A stretch of DNA of 51,836 nucleotides from Nocardiopsis sp. CC223A. GTDB lineage: Bacteria; Actinomycetota; Actinomycetes; Streptosporangiales; Streptosporangiaceae. Both the position numbers and the translations under genes were made by a program. A model generated the notes under the pieces. It did no database searches. It had not been told where the DNA came from and worked only from the letters and a program-made list of their open reading frames with translations. Numbering within the stretch: the first letter of the stretch is position 1; each line of letters begins with the position of its first letter. The stretch spans positions 1 to 51,836 of the forward strand of contig NZ_JASFDV010000046.1 in the NCBI RefSeq assembly GCF_030766825.1, written 5' to 3'. Of the stretch, positions 1 to 21,192 are shown in pieces.

Positions 1-314
1 AAGATCCGGGGCAGCCGTCCGCTGCGGTGCAGCCACCAGTCGGCGATCAGCGTGAACAGGGGCGGCACGGAGGCGGCCAGCGCCAGCAGGGTCGGCCACA
101 CGCCCCAGCGCAGGTGGACGGCCGAGACCAGGCAGATCAGCACGTAGAGGACGAAGGCGATCCCGTGCAGCATGCCGAAGACCTCCACGCCCCTCTCGTT
201 CCCGCTCCCGAGGTACTTGACGTACATGCCCGCCAGGAGTCCGACCCAGGTCAGGGCCTCGACGACGGCGATCACGCGGAAGACGATCGCGTTCACCAGG
301 GCTGCGATGTTCAC
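1..314 (-). CDS. DUF3817 family integral membrane protein (3' end cut by window)
   Basis: This short hydrophobic protein has about 104 residues visible before the window edge. I chose the GTG at 314-312 because an AGAGGG ribosome-binding site lies about six bases upstream and the reading then matches the DUF3817 pattern: an N-terminal helix with EALTW, then a GMYVKYLG stretch, then a HGIAFVLY helix and a third hydrophobic segment. Family members are roughly 100-120 residues, so only the last few codons are missing. DUF3817 proteins are small membrane proteins of unknown function. The gene diverges from the siderophore locus, so the 464-base gap to dhbA carries both promoters. Nothing suggests a role in iron uptake. 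Confidence 0.82.
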   Translation of the reverse strand, partial: MNIAALVNAIVFRVIAVVEALTWVGLLAGMYVKYLGSGNERGVEVFGMLHGIAFVLYVLICLVSAVHLRWGVWPTLLALAASVPPLFTLIADWWLHRSGRLPRI

Positions 315-609
315 GGGTTCCCTCTGGTCACGGTGGTACGGACACGGTCGATCCCGACGCGGGCGCACCGGGATCGGTCCCAGGCTAGGCCACGGTTCCG
401 GACATCCGATTCCGGGGTCGCATGTCCCTCCCGTGTTTCCCACGGCACTGGGAGGGCTCCCGAAAGGTGACAAAAGCCTCACTTCCGACATGTTTCGGGG
501 ATGTTTCCCCGCGCGCCGGTGGAACCGGCGGCGCGTCGGCGGACGAATCCCTCGATCTCCGAGGGATGTCGTGACCTGTGCGGATCCCGCGGACTCCGGG
601 CTCCCCGGA

Positions 610-630
610 GGTTAGGTGTGCCTAACCGAG
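610..630. promoter_or_regulatory. Iron box 1 (IdeR/DmdR-type operator), distal to dhbA
   Basis: The sequence GGTTAGG-TGTG-CCTAACC at 610-627 is an exact 7-4-7 inverted repeat. The 19-base window 612-630 agrees with the actinobacterial iron-box consensus TTAGGTTAGSCTAACCTAA at about 15 of 19 positions. It lies about 150 bases before dhbA and about 300 bases before the divergent DUF3817 gene. It may be an auxiliary operator. The match is seen directly; the regulator is inferred. Confidence 0.65.
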
Positions 631-678
631 GGGCTCCGAAGCGGTCGGGTTGTGACCCGGGCCACGGATCGGCCGCTG

Positions 679-708
679 TTGACAGCGGGGAGCGGTCGGC
701 CGGAGACT
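679..708 (+). promoter_or_regulatory. Putative dhb operon promoter (-35/-10)
   Basis: TTGACA at 679-684 is a perfect -35 hexamer. GAGACT at 703-708, 18 bases later, resembles a TAnnnT -10. Transcription would begin near 715, so iron box 2 (722-740) would sit just downstream of the start, a plausible position for an iron-dependent repressor. The -10 match is weak and the start site is inferred. Confidence 0.4.
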
Positions 709-721
709 TGCCGCGGACTTC

Positions 722-740
722 TTAGGTAAGGATTACCTAA
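722..740. promoter_or_regulatory. Iron box 2 (IdeR/DmdR-type operator) of the dhb-NRPS operon
   Basis: TTAGGTAA-GGA-TTACCTAA is an exact 8-3-8 inverted repeat that matches the iron-box consensus at 16 of 19 positions. It ends 38 bases before the dhbA start codon. IdeR/DmdR proteins bind such sites with Fe2+ and repress siderophore genes, so the operon is expected to be induced by iron starvation. Confidence 0.85.
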
Positions 741-778
741 TTGCCGGGTCAACGATTTGGAGAGAGGAGAAACCGCAG

Positions 779-1558
779 GTGAGCGAGAAGGGCATCGACG
801 GCAGCGTCTCCGTGGTCACCGGTGCCGCGAGCGGGATCGGCCGCGCCGTGGCGCTGGACCTGGCCGAACGCGGTTCCCGCGTCGCCGTCGCGGACATCGA
901 CCCGGTCGGCCTGGCCGCCACCGCGGACCTCTTGGCGGAACGGGGCCACAAGCCCCTCGCCCGCGCCGTCGACGTCAGCGACCCCGCCCGGGTCGAGGAG
1001 TTCTTCGACGAGGCCGAAGCCGACCTCGGCCCCGTCGACACCGTCGTCTCCGCCGCCGGCGCCCTGGCCACCGGCCCCGTCGCCGACTGCGCCGACCAGG
1101 TCTGGCACCGGGTGCTCGCGGTCAACGCCACCGGCGTCTTCGCCGTCGGCCGCGCCGCCGCCCGGCGTCTGGGACCGCGCGGCCGCGGCTGCCTGGTCAC
1201 CGTCTCCTCCAACGCCGGCGGGGTCCCCCGGGCGGGCATGGCCGCCTACGCCGCCTCCAAGGCCGCGGCCACCGCCTTCACCAAGAGCCTCGGCCTGGAA
1301 CTGGCCCCCCTCGGGGTGCGCTGCAACGTCGTCTCGCCCGGCTCCACCGACACCCCCATGCTGCGCGCCATGACCGCGGACACCGGCTACGCGCCGCTCC
1401 TGGCCGGGGACCCCGCCGCCTTCAAGGTCGGCATCCCCCTGGGCCGGGTCGGCACCCCGCAGGACGTCGCCGCCGCCGTCCGGTTCCTGGTCTCCGACGC
1501 CGCCCGCCACATCACCATGCACGAGCTCTACGTGGACGGCGGGGCCACCCTCCGCTGA
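779..1558 (+). CDS. dhbA: 2,3-dihydro-2,3-dihydroxybenzoate dehydrogenase (DhbA/EntA)
   Basis: This 259-residue short-chain dehydrogenase oxidises 2,3-dihydro-2,3-dihydroxybenzoate to 2,3-dihydroxybenzoate with NAD+, the last step of DHB synthesis from chorismate. The cofactor motif TGAASGIG is at residues 14-21. The catalytic residues are a Ser near 143, Tyr157 and Lys161 (YAASK), followed by the PGSTDTPM segment. The GTG start at 779 has a purine-rich GAGAGGAG ribosome-binding site about ten bases upstream. It is the first gene of the operon and follows the iron box. SDR membership alone is not specific; the DhbA assignment rests on dhbC, dhbE and dhbB following directly. Confidence 0.92.
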   Translation: MSEKGIDGSVSVVTGAASGIGRAVALDLAERGSRVAVADIDPVGLAATADLLAERGHKPLARAVDVSDPARVEEFFDEAEADLGPVDTVVSAAGALATGPVADCADQVWHRVLAVNATGVFAVGRAAARRLGPRGRGCLVTVSSNAGGVPRAGMAAYAASKAAATAFTKSLGLELAPLGVRCNVVSPGSTDTPMLRAMTADTGYAPLLAGDPAAFKVGIPLGRVGTPQDVAAAVRFLVSDAARHITMHELYVDGGATLR

Positions 1559-1650
1559 CCGCCCCCACGCCCCCGGCCGAGTACCCAGGCCACCCCCGCG
1601 GCCCACCCGGCCGCCCCTTCGCGCGCCCGACACAGAAAGGCCCCCGACCC

Positions 1651-2811
1651 ATGCCCGAACAACGCGCCGAGACCCCCGCCGCGAACGCGGGCGACCTCCT
1701 GGCGGCCTACCGGCCGGGGGACTCGTTCCTCGCGTCGCCCGCCGGGGTCCTGCACGGCACCGGAACGCTCGCCGTCCTGGACCGGTTGGACGCCCTCTCC
1801 GACGCCCTCGCCGACGCCGGACCCGGGGCCGTCGCCCTGGGAGCCGTCCCCTTCGACACCTCCCGGCCCGCCCACCTGGTCGTCCCCGAAACCGTCCGCA
1901 CCGCACCGCCGCTGCGCGAGGGCGCCGCGGCCCTGAGCTGGCGGGCCCTGCGCGGTGAGTGGACCCTCACCCCCGACCCCGCCCCGGCCGAGCACACCGC
2001 CGCCGTCGAGCGGGCCGTCAAGCTCATGGCCGAACACCCCGAGCTGCGCAAGGTCGTCCTCGCCCGCCGGCTGCGCCTGGAGGGCGGGCAGGACATCGAC
2101 GTCCCCACCGTCCTGGGCAACCTGCTGCGCCGCGACCCCGACGCGCACGTGTTCGCCGTCAACCTGCCCGAACGCGGTGCCGGGACGCGCACCCTCATCG
2201 GTGCCAGCCCCGAACTGCTCGTCTCGCGCAAGGGCCGCGACGTGCTGTCCAACCCGCTGGCAGGCTCCGCCCCGCGCAGCGCCGACCCCACCAAGGACCA
2301 GGTCAACGCGGTGGAGCTGCTCACCTCCGCCAAGGACCGGCACGAGCACGCCGTCGTGGTGGAGGGCGTCGCCGACGCGCTCGCCCCCTACTGCGAACGG
2401 CTCACGGTGCCCGCCGAACCCGAACTGGTCAAGACCGCCACCATGTGGCACCTGTCCACCCGGGTGACCGGCCGCCTGCGCGACACCGACACCCCGGCGC
2501 ACGCCCTGGCCGCCGCACTGCACCCCACCCCGGCGGTGTGCGGCACCCCCACCACCGCGGCCTTCGACACCATCGGCGCCATCGAGTCCTTCGACCGCGG
2601 CTTCTACACCGGCGCCGTCGGCCACAGCGACGCCGACGGCGACGGCGCCTGGGTGGTCACCATCCGCTGCGCCGACGTGGCCGGACCGGCCCTGGACCTG
2701 TTCGCCGGCGGCGGCATCATGCCCGAGTCCGACCCCGAGGCGGAACTCGCCGAGACCTCCGCCAAACTGCGCACCCTGCTGCTCGCCCTCGGCGTGGACC
2801 GGACGGCCTGA
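1651..2811 (+). CDS. dhbC: Isochorismate synthase (DhbC/EntC)
   Basis: This 386-residue chorismate-binding enzyme isomerises chorismate to isochorismate, the committed step of DHB synthesis. Family features are visible: the [10 protein letters not shown] segment, [13 protein letters not shown], the LAGSAPR segment, [21 protein letters not shown], and the C-terminal [10 protein letters not shown] and FYTGAVG motifs ending in [13 protein letters not shown]. The ATG at 1651 follows an AGAAAGG ribosome-binding site and is the first start that gives a normal family length. The same frame is open upstream, but that stretch overlaps dhbA antisense to its codon bias and has no homology. One base separates its stop from dhbE. 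Confidence 0.94.
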   Translation: MPEQRAETPAANAGDLLAAYRPGDSFLASPAGVLHGTGTLAVLDRLDALSDALADAGPGAVALGAVPFDTSRPAHLVVPETVRTAPPLREGAAALSWRALRGEWTLTPDPAPAEHTAAVERAVKLMAEHPELRKVVLARRLRLEGGQDIDVPTVLGNLLRRDPDAHVFAVNLPERGAGTRTLIGASPELLVSRKGRDVLSNPLAGSAPRSADPTKDQVNAVELLTSAKDRHEHAVVVEGVADALAPYCERLTVPAEPELVKTATMWHLSTRVTGRLRDTDTPAHALAAALHPTPAVCGTPTTAAFDTIGAIESFDRGFYTGAVGHSDADGDGAWVVTIRCADVAGPALDLFAGGGIMPESDPEAELAETSAKLRTLLLALGVDRTA

Positions 2812-2812
2812 C

Positions 2813-4504
2813 ATGGACGACACCGCCGCCACCCCCCGCTCCCCCGGCGCCGACCGGCGCCGCCGCTTCGTTCCCGAGGGCTGGGTCCCCTATCCGGAGG
2901 AGTTCGCGGCCCGCTACCGGGCGGCCGGGTACTGGACCGGGGAGAACTTCGGCGCGTTCCTGCGCGAGCGGGCCCGGCGCTTCGCCGGCCGCACCGCCGT
3001 CGTCGCCGGGGACACCCGCCTGACCTACGCCGACCTGGACGCCCGCGCCGACTCCCTGGCCACCGGGCTGGCCCGGCTCGGCCTGGGCGAGGGCGACCGG
3101 GTCATCGTCCACCTGCCCAACGTCGCCGAACTCTTCGAGGTGGTCTTCGGCCTGTTCCGACTGGGCGCCGTCCCCGTCTACGCGCTGCCGGCCCACCGGC
3201 GCAGCGAACTCGTCCACATGGCCACCGTGTCCGGAGCGCGCGCCCTGGTCACCGCCGGGGTGCACGCCGGGTTCGACCACCGCGTCCCGGCCCGCGAGGT
3301 CCGCGATGCCGTGCCCACGGTGGAGCACCTGGTCATCGTCGGCGACCCCGGGCAGGAGCCCGGGCTCACCGCCCTGGACTCCCTGCGCGCGGACCCCGAC
3401 CCGGCCCTTGCGGCCGACCCCCACCCCGAGGGCGTGGCGTTCCTCCAGCTCTCCGGCGGCACCACCGGCCTGCCCAAGCTCATCGCCCGCACCCACGACG
3501 ACTACCTGTACTCGGTCCGGGCCAGCGCCGACATCTGCCGCCTGGACACCGACACCGTCTACCTCGGGGTGCTGCCGGTCGTCCACAACTTCCCGATGAG
3601 CTCGCCCGGTTTCCTGGGGGTGTTCCACGCCGGCGGCACCGTCGTGCTCGCCCCGGACCCCTCGCCCGCCACGGCCCTGGGCCTGATCGAGTCCGAACGC
3701 GTCACCCACACCGCCGTGGTCCCGCCCATCGCACTGCTGTGGGCGGACGCCGTCGAGCACGGGTCCCAGAGGGACCGGGACCTGTCCTCGCTGCGGGTCC
3801 TCCAGGTGGGCGGCGCACCCTTCGGGGCGGAGGCGGCCCGCCGCATCACCCCCGTCCTGGGCTGCTCCCTACAGCAGGTGTTCGGCATGGCCGAGGGCCT
3901 GGTGAACTACACGCGCCACGACGACTCCGACGAGGTCGTCACGACGACCCAGGGACGTCCCATCAGCCCCCTGGACGAGATCCGCATCGTCGACGACCTG
4001 GACCGACCCGTCCCCGAAGGCGAGCCCGGGCACCTCCTCACCCGCGGCCCCTACACCATCCGCGGCTACTTCCGGGCGGCCGACCACAACAGGGACGCGT
4101 TCACCGCCGACGGGTTCTACCGCACCGGCGACCTCGTCCGCCGCACCCCCGACGGGAACCTCGTCGTCTCCGGGCGCGCCAAGGAGCAGATCAACCGCGG
4201 CGGCGAGAAGGTCGGCGCCGAAGAGGTCGAGGACCACCTGCTGGCCCACCCCGCCGTGCGCGACGCCGCCGTCGTCGCCGTCCCCGACCGCTATCTGGGA
4301 GAACGCGTGCACGCCTACGTCATCGCCCGCGGGGAGCCGCCCGCCCGCGGCGCCCTCCCGGCCTTCCTGCGCGAACGCGGCCTGGCCGCCTACAAGATCC
4401 CCGACCGGATCGAGTTCGTGGAGGCCTTCCCGTCCACCGCCGTCGGCAAGGTCTCCAAGCGGGACCTGCGCGGCACCGCCACCGATCACGACCAGGACCG
4501 CTGA
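2813..4504 (+). CDS. dhbE: 2,3-dihydroxybenzoate-AMP ligase (DhbE/EntE)
   Basis: This 563-residue stand-alone adenylation enzyme activates DHB with ATP and loads it onto an aryl carrier protein. The P-loop-like core [10 protein letters not shown] is near residue 214. The aryl-acid pocket motif HNFPMSSPG is near residue 258; its Asn and Ser residues are characteristic of DHB/salicylate ligases rather than amino-acid A domains. The later motifs FGMAEG, YRTGDL and [13 protein letters not shown] are present, and the C-terminal catalytic Lys lies in the [10 protein letters not shown] segment. ATG at 2813 follows the dhbC stop by one base, so the genes are almost certainly cotranslated. The carrier it serves is the separate ArCP at 6522-6749. 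Confidence 0.95.
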   Translation: MDDTAATPRSPGADRRRRFVPEGWVPYPEEFAARYRAAGYWTGENFGAFLRERARRFAGRTAVVAGDTRLTYADLDARADSLATGLARLGLGEGDRVIVHLPNVAELFEVVFGLFRLGAVPVYALPAHRRSELVHMATVSGARALVTAGVHAGFDHRVPAREVRDAVPTVEHLVIVGDPGQEPGLTALDSLRADPDPALAADPHPEGVAFLQLSGGTTGLPKLIARTHDDYLYSVRASADICRLDTDTVYLGVLPVVHNFPMSSPGFLGVFHAGGTVVLAPDPSPATALGLIESERVTHTAVVPPIALLWADAVEHGSQRDRDLSSLRVLQVGGAPFGAEAARRITPVLGCSLQQVFGMAEGLVNYTRHDDSDEVVTTTQGRPISPLDEIRIVDDLDRPVPEGEPGHLLTRGPYTIRGYFRAADHNRDAFTADGFYRTGDLVRRTPDGNLVVSGRAKEQINRGGEKVGAEEVEDHLLAHPAVRDAAVVAVPDRYLGERVHAYVIARGEPPARGALPAFLRERGLAAYKIPDRIEFVEAFPSTAVGKVSKRDLRGTATDHDQDR

Positions 4505-5163
4505 TGGCACTGCCCACCATCGCCCCCTATCCACTGCCCTCCGCCGCCGATCTGCCCCCGAACAAGGTCGACTGGCCGCTGGACCCCGACCGCGCCGTCC
4601 TGCTCGTCCACGACATGCAGCGCTACTTCCTCGGCCCCTACGACGCCGACGCGGAACCCCTGTCGCCGGTCCGCGCCAACATCGCCGACCTGCGCCGGGC
4701 CTGCCGCGACGCCGGGGTGCCCGTGGTGTACACCGCCAAGCCCGGCGACATGACCCCCCGCCAGCGCGGCCTGGAACGCGACTTCTGGGGCGCCGGCATG
4801 AAGGCCGTCGCCGAGCACACCGACATCGACCCGGCACTGGCCCCGGCCGGTGACGACGTGCTCCTCACCAAGTGGCGCTACAGCGCGTTCGCCCAGACCG
4901 ACCTGGCCGAGCGCATGGCCGCCCAGGGCCGGGACCAGATCGTCGTCACCGGCGTGTACGCGCACATCGGCTGCCAGCTCACCGCCGCCGACGCGTTCAT
5001 GCGCGACATCCGGCCGTTCCTGGTCGCCGACGCCGTCGCCGACTTCAGCGCCGACCACCACCGCTCCGCCCTGCACTACGCCGCCGGGCGCTGCGCCCGG
5101 GTCGTCCTCACCGGGGACGCCCTGGCCGAGCTGGGCGCCGCCGACGCCCGTACCGGGGCCTGA
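4504..5163 (+). CDS. dhbB: Isochorismatase (DhbB/EntB catalytic domain only)
   Basis: This 219-residue enzyme removes pyruvate from isochorismate to give 2,3-dihydro-2,3-dihydroxybenzoate. The isochorismatase fold is evident from VLLVHDMQRYFL near residue 37, the KWRYSAFAQTDL segment, and VVTGVYAHIGCQLTAADAF. Its ATG overlaps the dhbE stop by one base. EntB and DhbB of enterobactin and bacillibactin systems are about 285-310 residues because they carry a C-terminal aryl carrier domain. This protein stops right after the catalytic domain, and the carrier function is a separate gene two positions downstream. Confidence 0.93.
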   Translation: MALPTIAPYPLPSAADLPPNKVDWPLDPDRAVLLVHDMQRYFLGPYDADAEPLSPVRANIADLRRACRDAGVPVVYTAKPGDMTPRQRGLERDFWGAGMKAVAEHTDIDPALAPAGDDVLLTKWRYSAFAQTDLAERMAAQGRDQIVVTGVYAHIGCQLTAADAFMRDIRPFLVADAVADFSADHHRSALHYAAGRCARVVLTGDALAELGAADARTGA

Positions 5164-5205
5164 CCGATGGCCCCGCAGCAGAACCACCACAACGAAGGGA
5201 CCACG

Positions 5206-6498
5206 GTGTCCACAACTGACCGCCCCGTCCACGACCTGGTCGGCGTGGGGTTCGGCCCCTCCAACCTCGGCCTGGCCATCGCCCTGGCCGAACGCGACGC
5301 GGCCGGGCGGGGGCCCGCCCTCAGCGGGGTGTTCCTGGAACGCCAGGACGCCTTCGGCTGGCACCGGGGGATGCTCCTGGAGGACGCCACCATGCAGGTG
5401 TCGTTCCTCAAGGACCTGGTGACGCCCCGCAACCCGGCCAGCGACTTCAGCTTCCTGGCATTCCTGCACCACGTGGGCCGCCTGCACGACTTCATCAACC
5501 ACAAGACCCTGTTCCCGCTGCGCCGGGAGTTCCACGACTACCTGTCCTGGTGCGCCGACCGGGTCGCGGACCGGGTCCGCTACGGGCACGAGGTGGTCGA
5601 GGTCCGGCCGGTGCGCGGCGCCGGGGACCGGATCACCCACCTGGACGTGGTGGCGCGCACCGCCGACGGCACGGAGACCGTGCTGCGCGCCCGCAACGTG
5701 GTGTTCGCCCCCGGCCTGCGCCCGCGCATGCCCGAGGGCGTCGAGACGTCCGCCCGGGTCTGGCACAACGAGTACCTGCTGGACCGGCTGGGTGAGCTGG
5801 GCCCCAAGGCGTCCCCGCACGCGTTCGTGGTGGTCGGCGCCGGGCAGAGCGCCGCCGAGGTCGTCGAGCACCTGCACCGGCGCTTCCCCGCCTCCCAGGT
5901 GCACGCCGTGTTCTCCCGCTACGGGTACAGCCCCTCCGACGACAGCCCCTTCGCCAACCGCATCTTCGACCCCGAGGCCGTGGACGCCTTCCACGCCGCC
6001 CCCCAGGAGGTCAAGGACAGGCTCGTCGGCTACCACCGCAACACCAACTACTCGGTGGTGGACCCCGACCTCATCGACGCCCTCTACCAGCGCCACTACG
6101 CGGAGAAGGTCGAAGGCGTCCAGCGCCTGCACCTGCACAACACCGCACGGGTCGCCGGGCTCATCGAGAGCCCCGCGGGAGTGGCGGTGGCCGTGGAGGA
6201 CCTGGTCACCGGCAAGCACACCCCCATCGCCGCCGACCACGTCGTGTTCGCCACCGGTTACCACCCGGCCGACCCCCGGCCGCTGCTGGGCGACCTGGCC
6301 GAGCTGCTGGTCGCCACCGACGGCGGGCGCCCCGCGGTGGAACGGGATTACCGGGTTCTGACCAGCGACGACCTGACCTGCGGGCTCTACCTCCAGGGCG
6401 GCACCGAGCACACCCACGGGGTGTCCTCCTCGCTGCTGTCCAACGTGGCCACCCGCGCCGCCGAGATCATCGACTCCATCGCGGCCCGCGCCGCCTGA
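5206..6498 (+). CDS. L-ornithine N5-monooxygenase (SidA/PvdA family)
   Basis: This flavin-dependent N-hydroxylating enzyme (430 residues from the chosen start) converts ornithine (or lysine) to its N-hydroxy form using FAD, NADPH and O2. The FAD motif GVGFGPSN is at residues 13-20. Substrate-site segments MQVSFLKDLVTPRNP and FINHKTLFPLRREF follow. The NADPH motif VVGAGQSAAE lies mid-protein, and the ATGYH motif is near the C-terminus. I prefer the GTG at 5206 because GAAGGGA precedes it and the protein then begins just before the conserved VHDLVGVGFGPS. An in-frame ATG at 5167 would add 13 unconserved residues. Ornithine is favoured over lysine because the last NRPS adenylation domain carries a hydroxyornithine-type code. 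Confidence 0.9.
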   Translation: MSTTDRPVHDLVGVGFGPSNLGLAIALAERDAAGRGPALSGVFLERQDAFGWHRGMLLEDATMQVSFLKDLVTPRNPASDFSFLAFLHHVGRLHDFINHKTLFPLRREFHDYLSWCADRVADRVRYGHEVVEVRPVRGAGDRITHLDVVARTADGTETVLRARNVVFAPGLRPRMPEGVETSARVWHNEYLLDRLGELGPKASPHAFVVVGAGQSAAEVVEHLHRRFPASQVHAVFSRYGYSPSDDSPFANRIFDPEAVDAFHAAPQEVKDRLVGYHRNTNYSVVDPDLIDALYQRHYAEKVEGVQRLHLHNTARVAGLIESPAGVAVAVEDLVTGKHTPIAADHVVFATGYHPADPRPLLGDLAELLVATDGGRPAVERDYRVLTSDDLTCGLYLQGGTEHTHGVSSSLLSNVATRAAEIIDSIAARAA

Positions 6499-6521
6499 CC
6501 CACAGAACAAGGAGGCGCCGC

Positions 6522-6749
6522 GTGGCCGCCGTCCTCACCGTCGAACGCCTGCTCGCCGACATCGCCGACGCCCTGGGCGAGCCCGTCGCCGACCTGGACC
6601 CCGACGAGAACCTCTTCGACCGCGGGCTGGACTCCGTGCGGCTGATGAGCCTGGTCGAGGCCTGGCGCACCGCCGGGGCCGAACCCGACTTCGCGGCCCT
6701 GGCCGAACAGCCGACCGCCGCCGCCTGGGCCCGCCTGCTGCACGGCTGA
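6522..6749 (+). CDS. Stand-alone aryl carrier protein (ArCP)
   Basis: This 75-residue carrier protein is expected to hold DHB as a phosphopantetheine thioester for the first condensation domain of the NRPS. The attachment site is Ser38 in the motif LFDRGLDSVRLMSL. The Arg two residues after the Ser is typical of aryl carriers. The GTG start at 6522 has a strong AAGGAGG ribosome-binding site. In enterobactin and bacillibactin systems this domain is fused to isochorismatase, whereas fuscachelin-type loci have it as a separate gene. No phosphopantetheinyl transferase that would activate it is in the window. Confidence 0.92.
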   Translation: MAAVLTVERLLADIADALGEPVADLDPDENLFDRGLDSVRLMSLVEAWRTAGAEPDFAALAEQPTAAAWARLLHG

Positions 6750-6797
6750 GCCCGCCCCGCCCCCGATCCCGTCCTTTTCCTGAGGAGTCCCCGAACC

Positions 6798-17776
<10,979 letters not shown>

Positions 17777-17780
<4 letters not shown>

Positions 17781-20700
17781 CGGCGCAGGAGAACACCGGG
17801 ACGATCGCCGACGTCCTGCCGCTGGGGCCCCTCCAGGAGGGGTTGCTCTTCCACCACGTGCTGGCCGACGGCGACGGCACCGGCGACGTGTACAACATCC
17901 AGGTACGCCTGGAGCTGCTGGGCCCGGTCGACCCCGGCCGGCTGCACCGGGCCGCCACCGCGCTGCTGGAGCGCCACCCGCACCTGCGCGCCGGGTTCTG
18001 GCACGAGGAGCTGGACGAGCCCGTGCAGTTCGTGCCCGCCGACGCGGACGCGGACTGGCACCTCACCGCCCTGCCCGCCGAGGGCGCACAGGAGGCCGAG
18101 GACCGCGCCGCCGAGGCCGAGTTCGCCCACCGGTTCGACCTGGCCGCCCCGCCGCTGATCCGCTTCCACGCGCTCACAGGCGGGCCCGGGCGCACGGTCC
18201 TGCTGGTCACCGCCCACCACATCCTCCTGGACGGGTGGTCGCTGCCGCTGCTGGTCCGCGACCTGTTGCGGCTCTACGGCGCCGACGGTGCCGAGCTGGA
18301 GCCCGCGCCGCGCTACCGGGACCACCTGGCCCGGCTGGCGCGCCGCGACCGCGAGGCGGACCTGGCCGCTTGGGGTGCGGCCCTGGCGGACCTGGACGGG
18401 CCCACCCTGCTCGCCCCCGGCGCCGATCCCGCCGGGACGGTCCACCGGATCGAACGCACCCTCGACGAGGGGACGGGTGAGCGGTTGCGCGCCCTGGCCG
18501 CGCGGGCCGGGACCGGCGTCAACACCGTCCTCCAGGCGGTGTGGGGGCTGACCCTGGGCGCCGCCACCGGCCGCACCGACACCGTGTTCGGCCAGCCCTT
18601 CTCCGGGCGGCCCGCCGACCTGCCCGGGGTGCAGGACATGATCGGCCTGTTCACGAACACCCTGCCGGTGCGGGTGCGCCCGCGCCCCGACGAGAGCGCC
18701 CTGGACCTGCTGGGCCGCCTGCACCTGGAGCAGGCCGACCTGCTCGACCACCAGTGGGCGGGGCTCGCCGGGATCCAGCGGGCGGCCGGGCACGGCACCC
18801 TCTTCGACACCCTCCTGGTCGTCGAGAACTACCCGCTGGAACCCGAGTCCGGTGCGGCCGGGGTGCGCCCCGGCCGGGTGCGGGTACGCGACGCCACCCA
18901 CTACCCCGTGGTGCTCACCGCCCTGCCCGAGGAAGGGGCGCTGTACCTGGACCACCGCGGCGTGCCCGGGGAGGACGCACACCGCGTCTTCGCGCTCTTC
19001 GCGCACCTGCTGGAGCGTGTCCTGGACGCCCCGGACGCGCCGCTGTACGCGCTGGACCCGCTCACCGCCGACCAGCACGCGGTGCTGCGCCGACACAACG
19101 ACACCGCCGTCCCGGGCGCCCGCACCACGCTCACCGCGCTGCTCGCCCCGGCGGCCGCCGTCCACGCCGAGAGCACCGCCGTCATCGACGGCGACCGCGA
19201 ACTGACGTACACGGAGCTGCACGACGCCGCCGGAAGGCTGGCCGCCCTGCTCGCCGAACACGGCGCCGGGCCGGAGAAGGTCGTGGCCGTGGCCCTGCCC
19301 CGCGGCGCCGACCTGGTCACAGCGCTCCTCGCCGTGGTCCGCACCGGCGCCGCCCACCTGCCGCTGGACCTGGACCACCCGCCCGCGCGCCTGGCCGACA
19401 TGGCCCTCCGCGCCGACGCCGTCGCCCTCATCACCGATACCGCGACGGCCCCCGCCCTGACCGCCGCCCTCGCCGACGGTGCCGATGCGCCGGGTGGGGC
19501 GCGCGGCGCCGGCGCGGCGCCCGCCGACGGCGACGCCGCGACCCCCACCGGTGCCGCCACCTCGGTGGACGTGCCACGTGGGACGCATGTGGTCGGTGCG
19601 GCGGCAACCGGCACGAGCGCCGCCGGCCGCACCGGCGGCGGTGCCCGAAGGGGCGGGGTGGCGGTGCTGGAGGTGGATGCGGCGGGGACGCGGGAGCGGC
19701 TGGCCGCGGCCGACCCGCTGCCCTGGGTGGAGCCGCACCCCGACAGCCTGGCGTACACCGTTTTCACCTCCGGGTCGACGGGGCGGCCCAAGGGCGTCGG
19801 GGTCGCACACCGGGCGCTGGCCAACCGGCTGGAGTGGACCCAGGACCGGTACCGGCTCGGCCCCGGCGACCGGGTCGCGCAGAAGACCCCGGTGGGCTTC
19901 GACGTCGCGGTGTGGGAGTTCTTCTGGCCGTTGGCGGCGGGCGCCGCCATCGTCACCGTGCCGCCCGGCGGCCACCGCGACCCCGCGCTGCTCGCCGACC
20001 TGTTCACGACCCGGGGCGTCACGGTCTGCCACTTCGTGCCGTCCATGCTGCGGCCCTTCCTGGACGAGCCGGCGGCCGCCCGGGTCCGGGGGCTGCGGCT
20101 GGTCATCGCCAGCGGCGAGGGCCTGCCCGGCGATCTCGCGCGCGACTTCGGCCGGGTGCTGCCGACGGCGGTCCTGGAGAACCTCTACGGCCCCACCGAG
20201 GCCGCCATCGACGTCACCTCCCAGACCGCCGCCCCTGTTGCGCAGAGCGCCACCGTGCCCATCGGCGCCCCCGTCCACAACACCGTCCTGCACGTCCTGG
20301 ACCCCTGGCTGCGCCCGCTGCCGCCCGGCGTCCCCGGCGAGCTGTACCTGGGCGGTGTCCAACTCGCCCGCGGCTACGTCGGCCGCCCCGACCTGACCGC
20401 CGAACGCTTCGTCGCCGACCCCTTCGGCGACGGCGGCCGCCTCTACCGCACCGGCGACCTCGTGCTGCGCCTGGACGACGGCACCGTCGTCCACCTCGGC
20501 CGTACCGACGACCAGGTCAAGATCAACGGGGTGCGCGTCGAGCCCGGCGAGATCGAGGCCGCCCTGGCCCGCCTGGACGGGGTCGCCGCGGCCGCCGTCG
20601 CCGTCCGGCCCGGACCCGGCGGAGCACCCCGGATCACCGGCTACGCCGTCCCCGCGGCGGGAACGGCACCCGACCCCGCCGCCCTGCGCGAAGCCCTGGC

Positions 20701-21160
20701 CCGTGACCTGCCCGCCGCCATGGTCCCCACCGCGGTCCTGCTCCTGGACGCCCTGCCGCTGAGCGTCAACGGCAAGCTCGACCGGCGGGCCCTGCCCGCA
20801 CCCGACCCGGCCGCCACCGCGACGGGAGGCCGCCCCGCGCGCACCGAAGCCGAGCGGGCCCTGTGCGCCGCCGTCGCCGACATCCTCGGCCTGCCCCGGG
20901 CCGACGCCGACGCCGACTTCTTCGCCCTGGGCGGCGACAGCATCACCGCCGTCCGCCTGGTCGGCCGGGCCCGCGGCGCCGGACTGGAGTTCACCGTCCG
21001 CGACGTGTTCGACCACCGCACCCCCGAACGGCTGGCCGCCCACGCGGCCCCCGCCGCCCCCGGGCCGGACCCCGCGCAGGACGGGGGCGACCCCTTCGCC
21101 GACCTGCTCGACGCCGACGGAGTGGACGAACTCCACCGGCTGTGGGGCCCGGACGCATGA
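17777..21160 (+). CDS. Single-module NRPS, C-A(Ser)-T
   Basis: This 1127-residue synthetase starts at an ATG that overlaps the stop of the preceding NRPS (ATGA), implying translational coupling. The condensation domain occupies about 1-450 with HHILLDGWS near residue 147. The adenylation domain follows at about 460-1000, and the carrier serine is Ser1055 in LGGDSITAV. The pocket residues read DVWHISLIDK, close to the classic serine code of EntF-type domains, so it should add L-Ser. An Ala/Gly-rich insert of about 80 residues lies at 19470-19720, just before the TSGSTG core motif, where most A domains have only a short loop. There is no epimerase or thioesterase. Confidence 0.94.
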
Positions 21161-21192
21161 ACCACCGACCCACTCGACAAGGAAAGGGCACC

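Noticed and set aside
27..725. Plus-strand frames in the DUF3817 gene and the dhbA upstream region
   Set aside because: They run antisense to the membrane protein gene and through the iron boxes; no family resemblance.
4486..6510. A 674-codon minus-strand frame opposite dhbB and the monooxygenase gene
   Set aside because: Mirror of strongly biased codons of the plus-strand genes. No homology.
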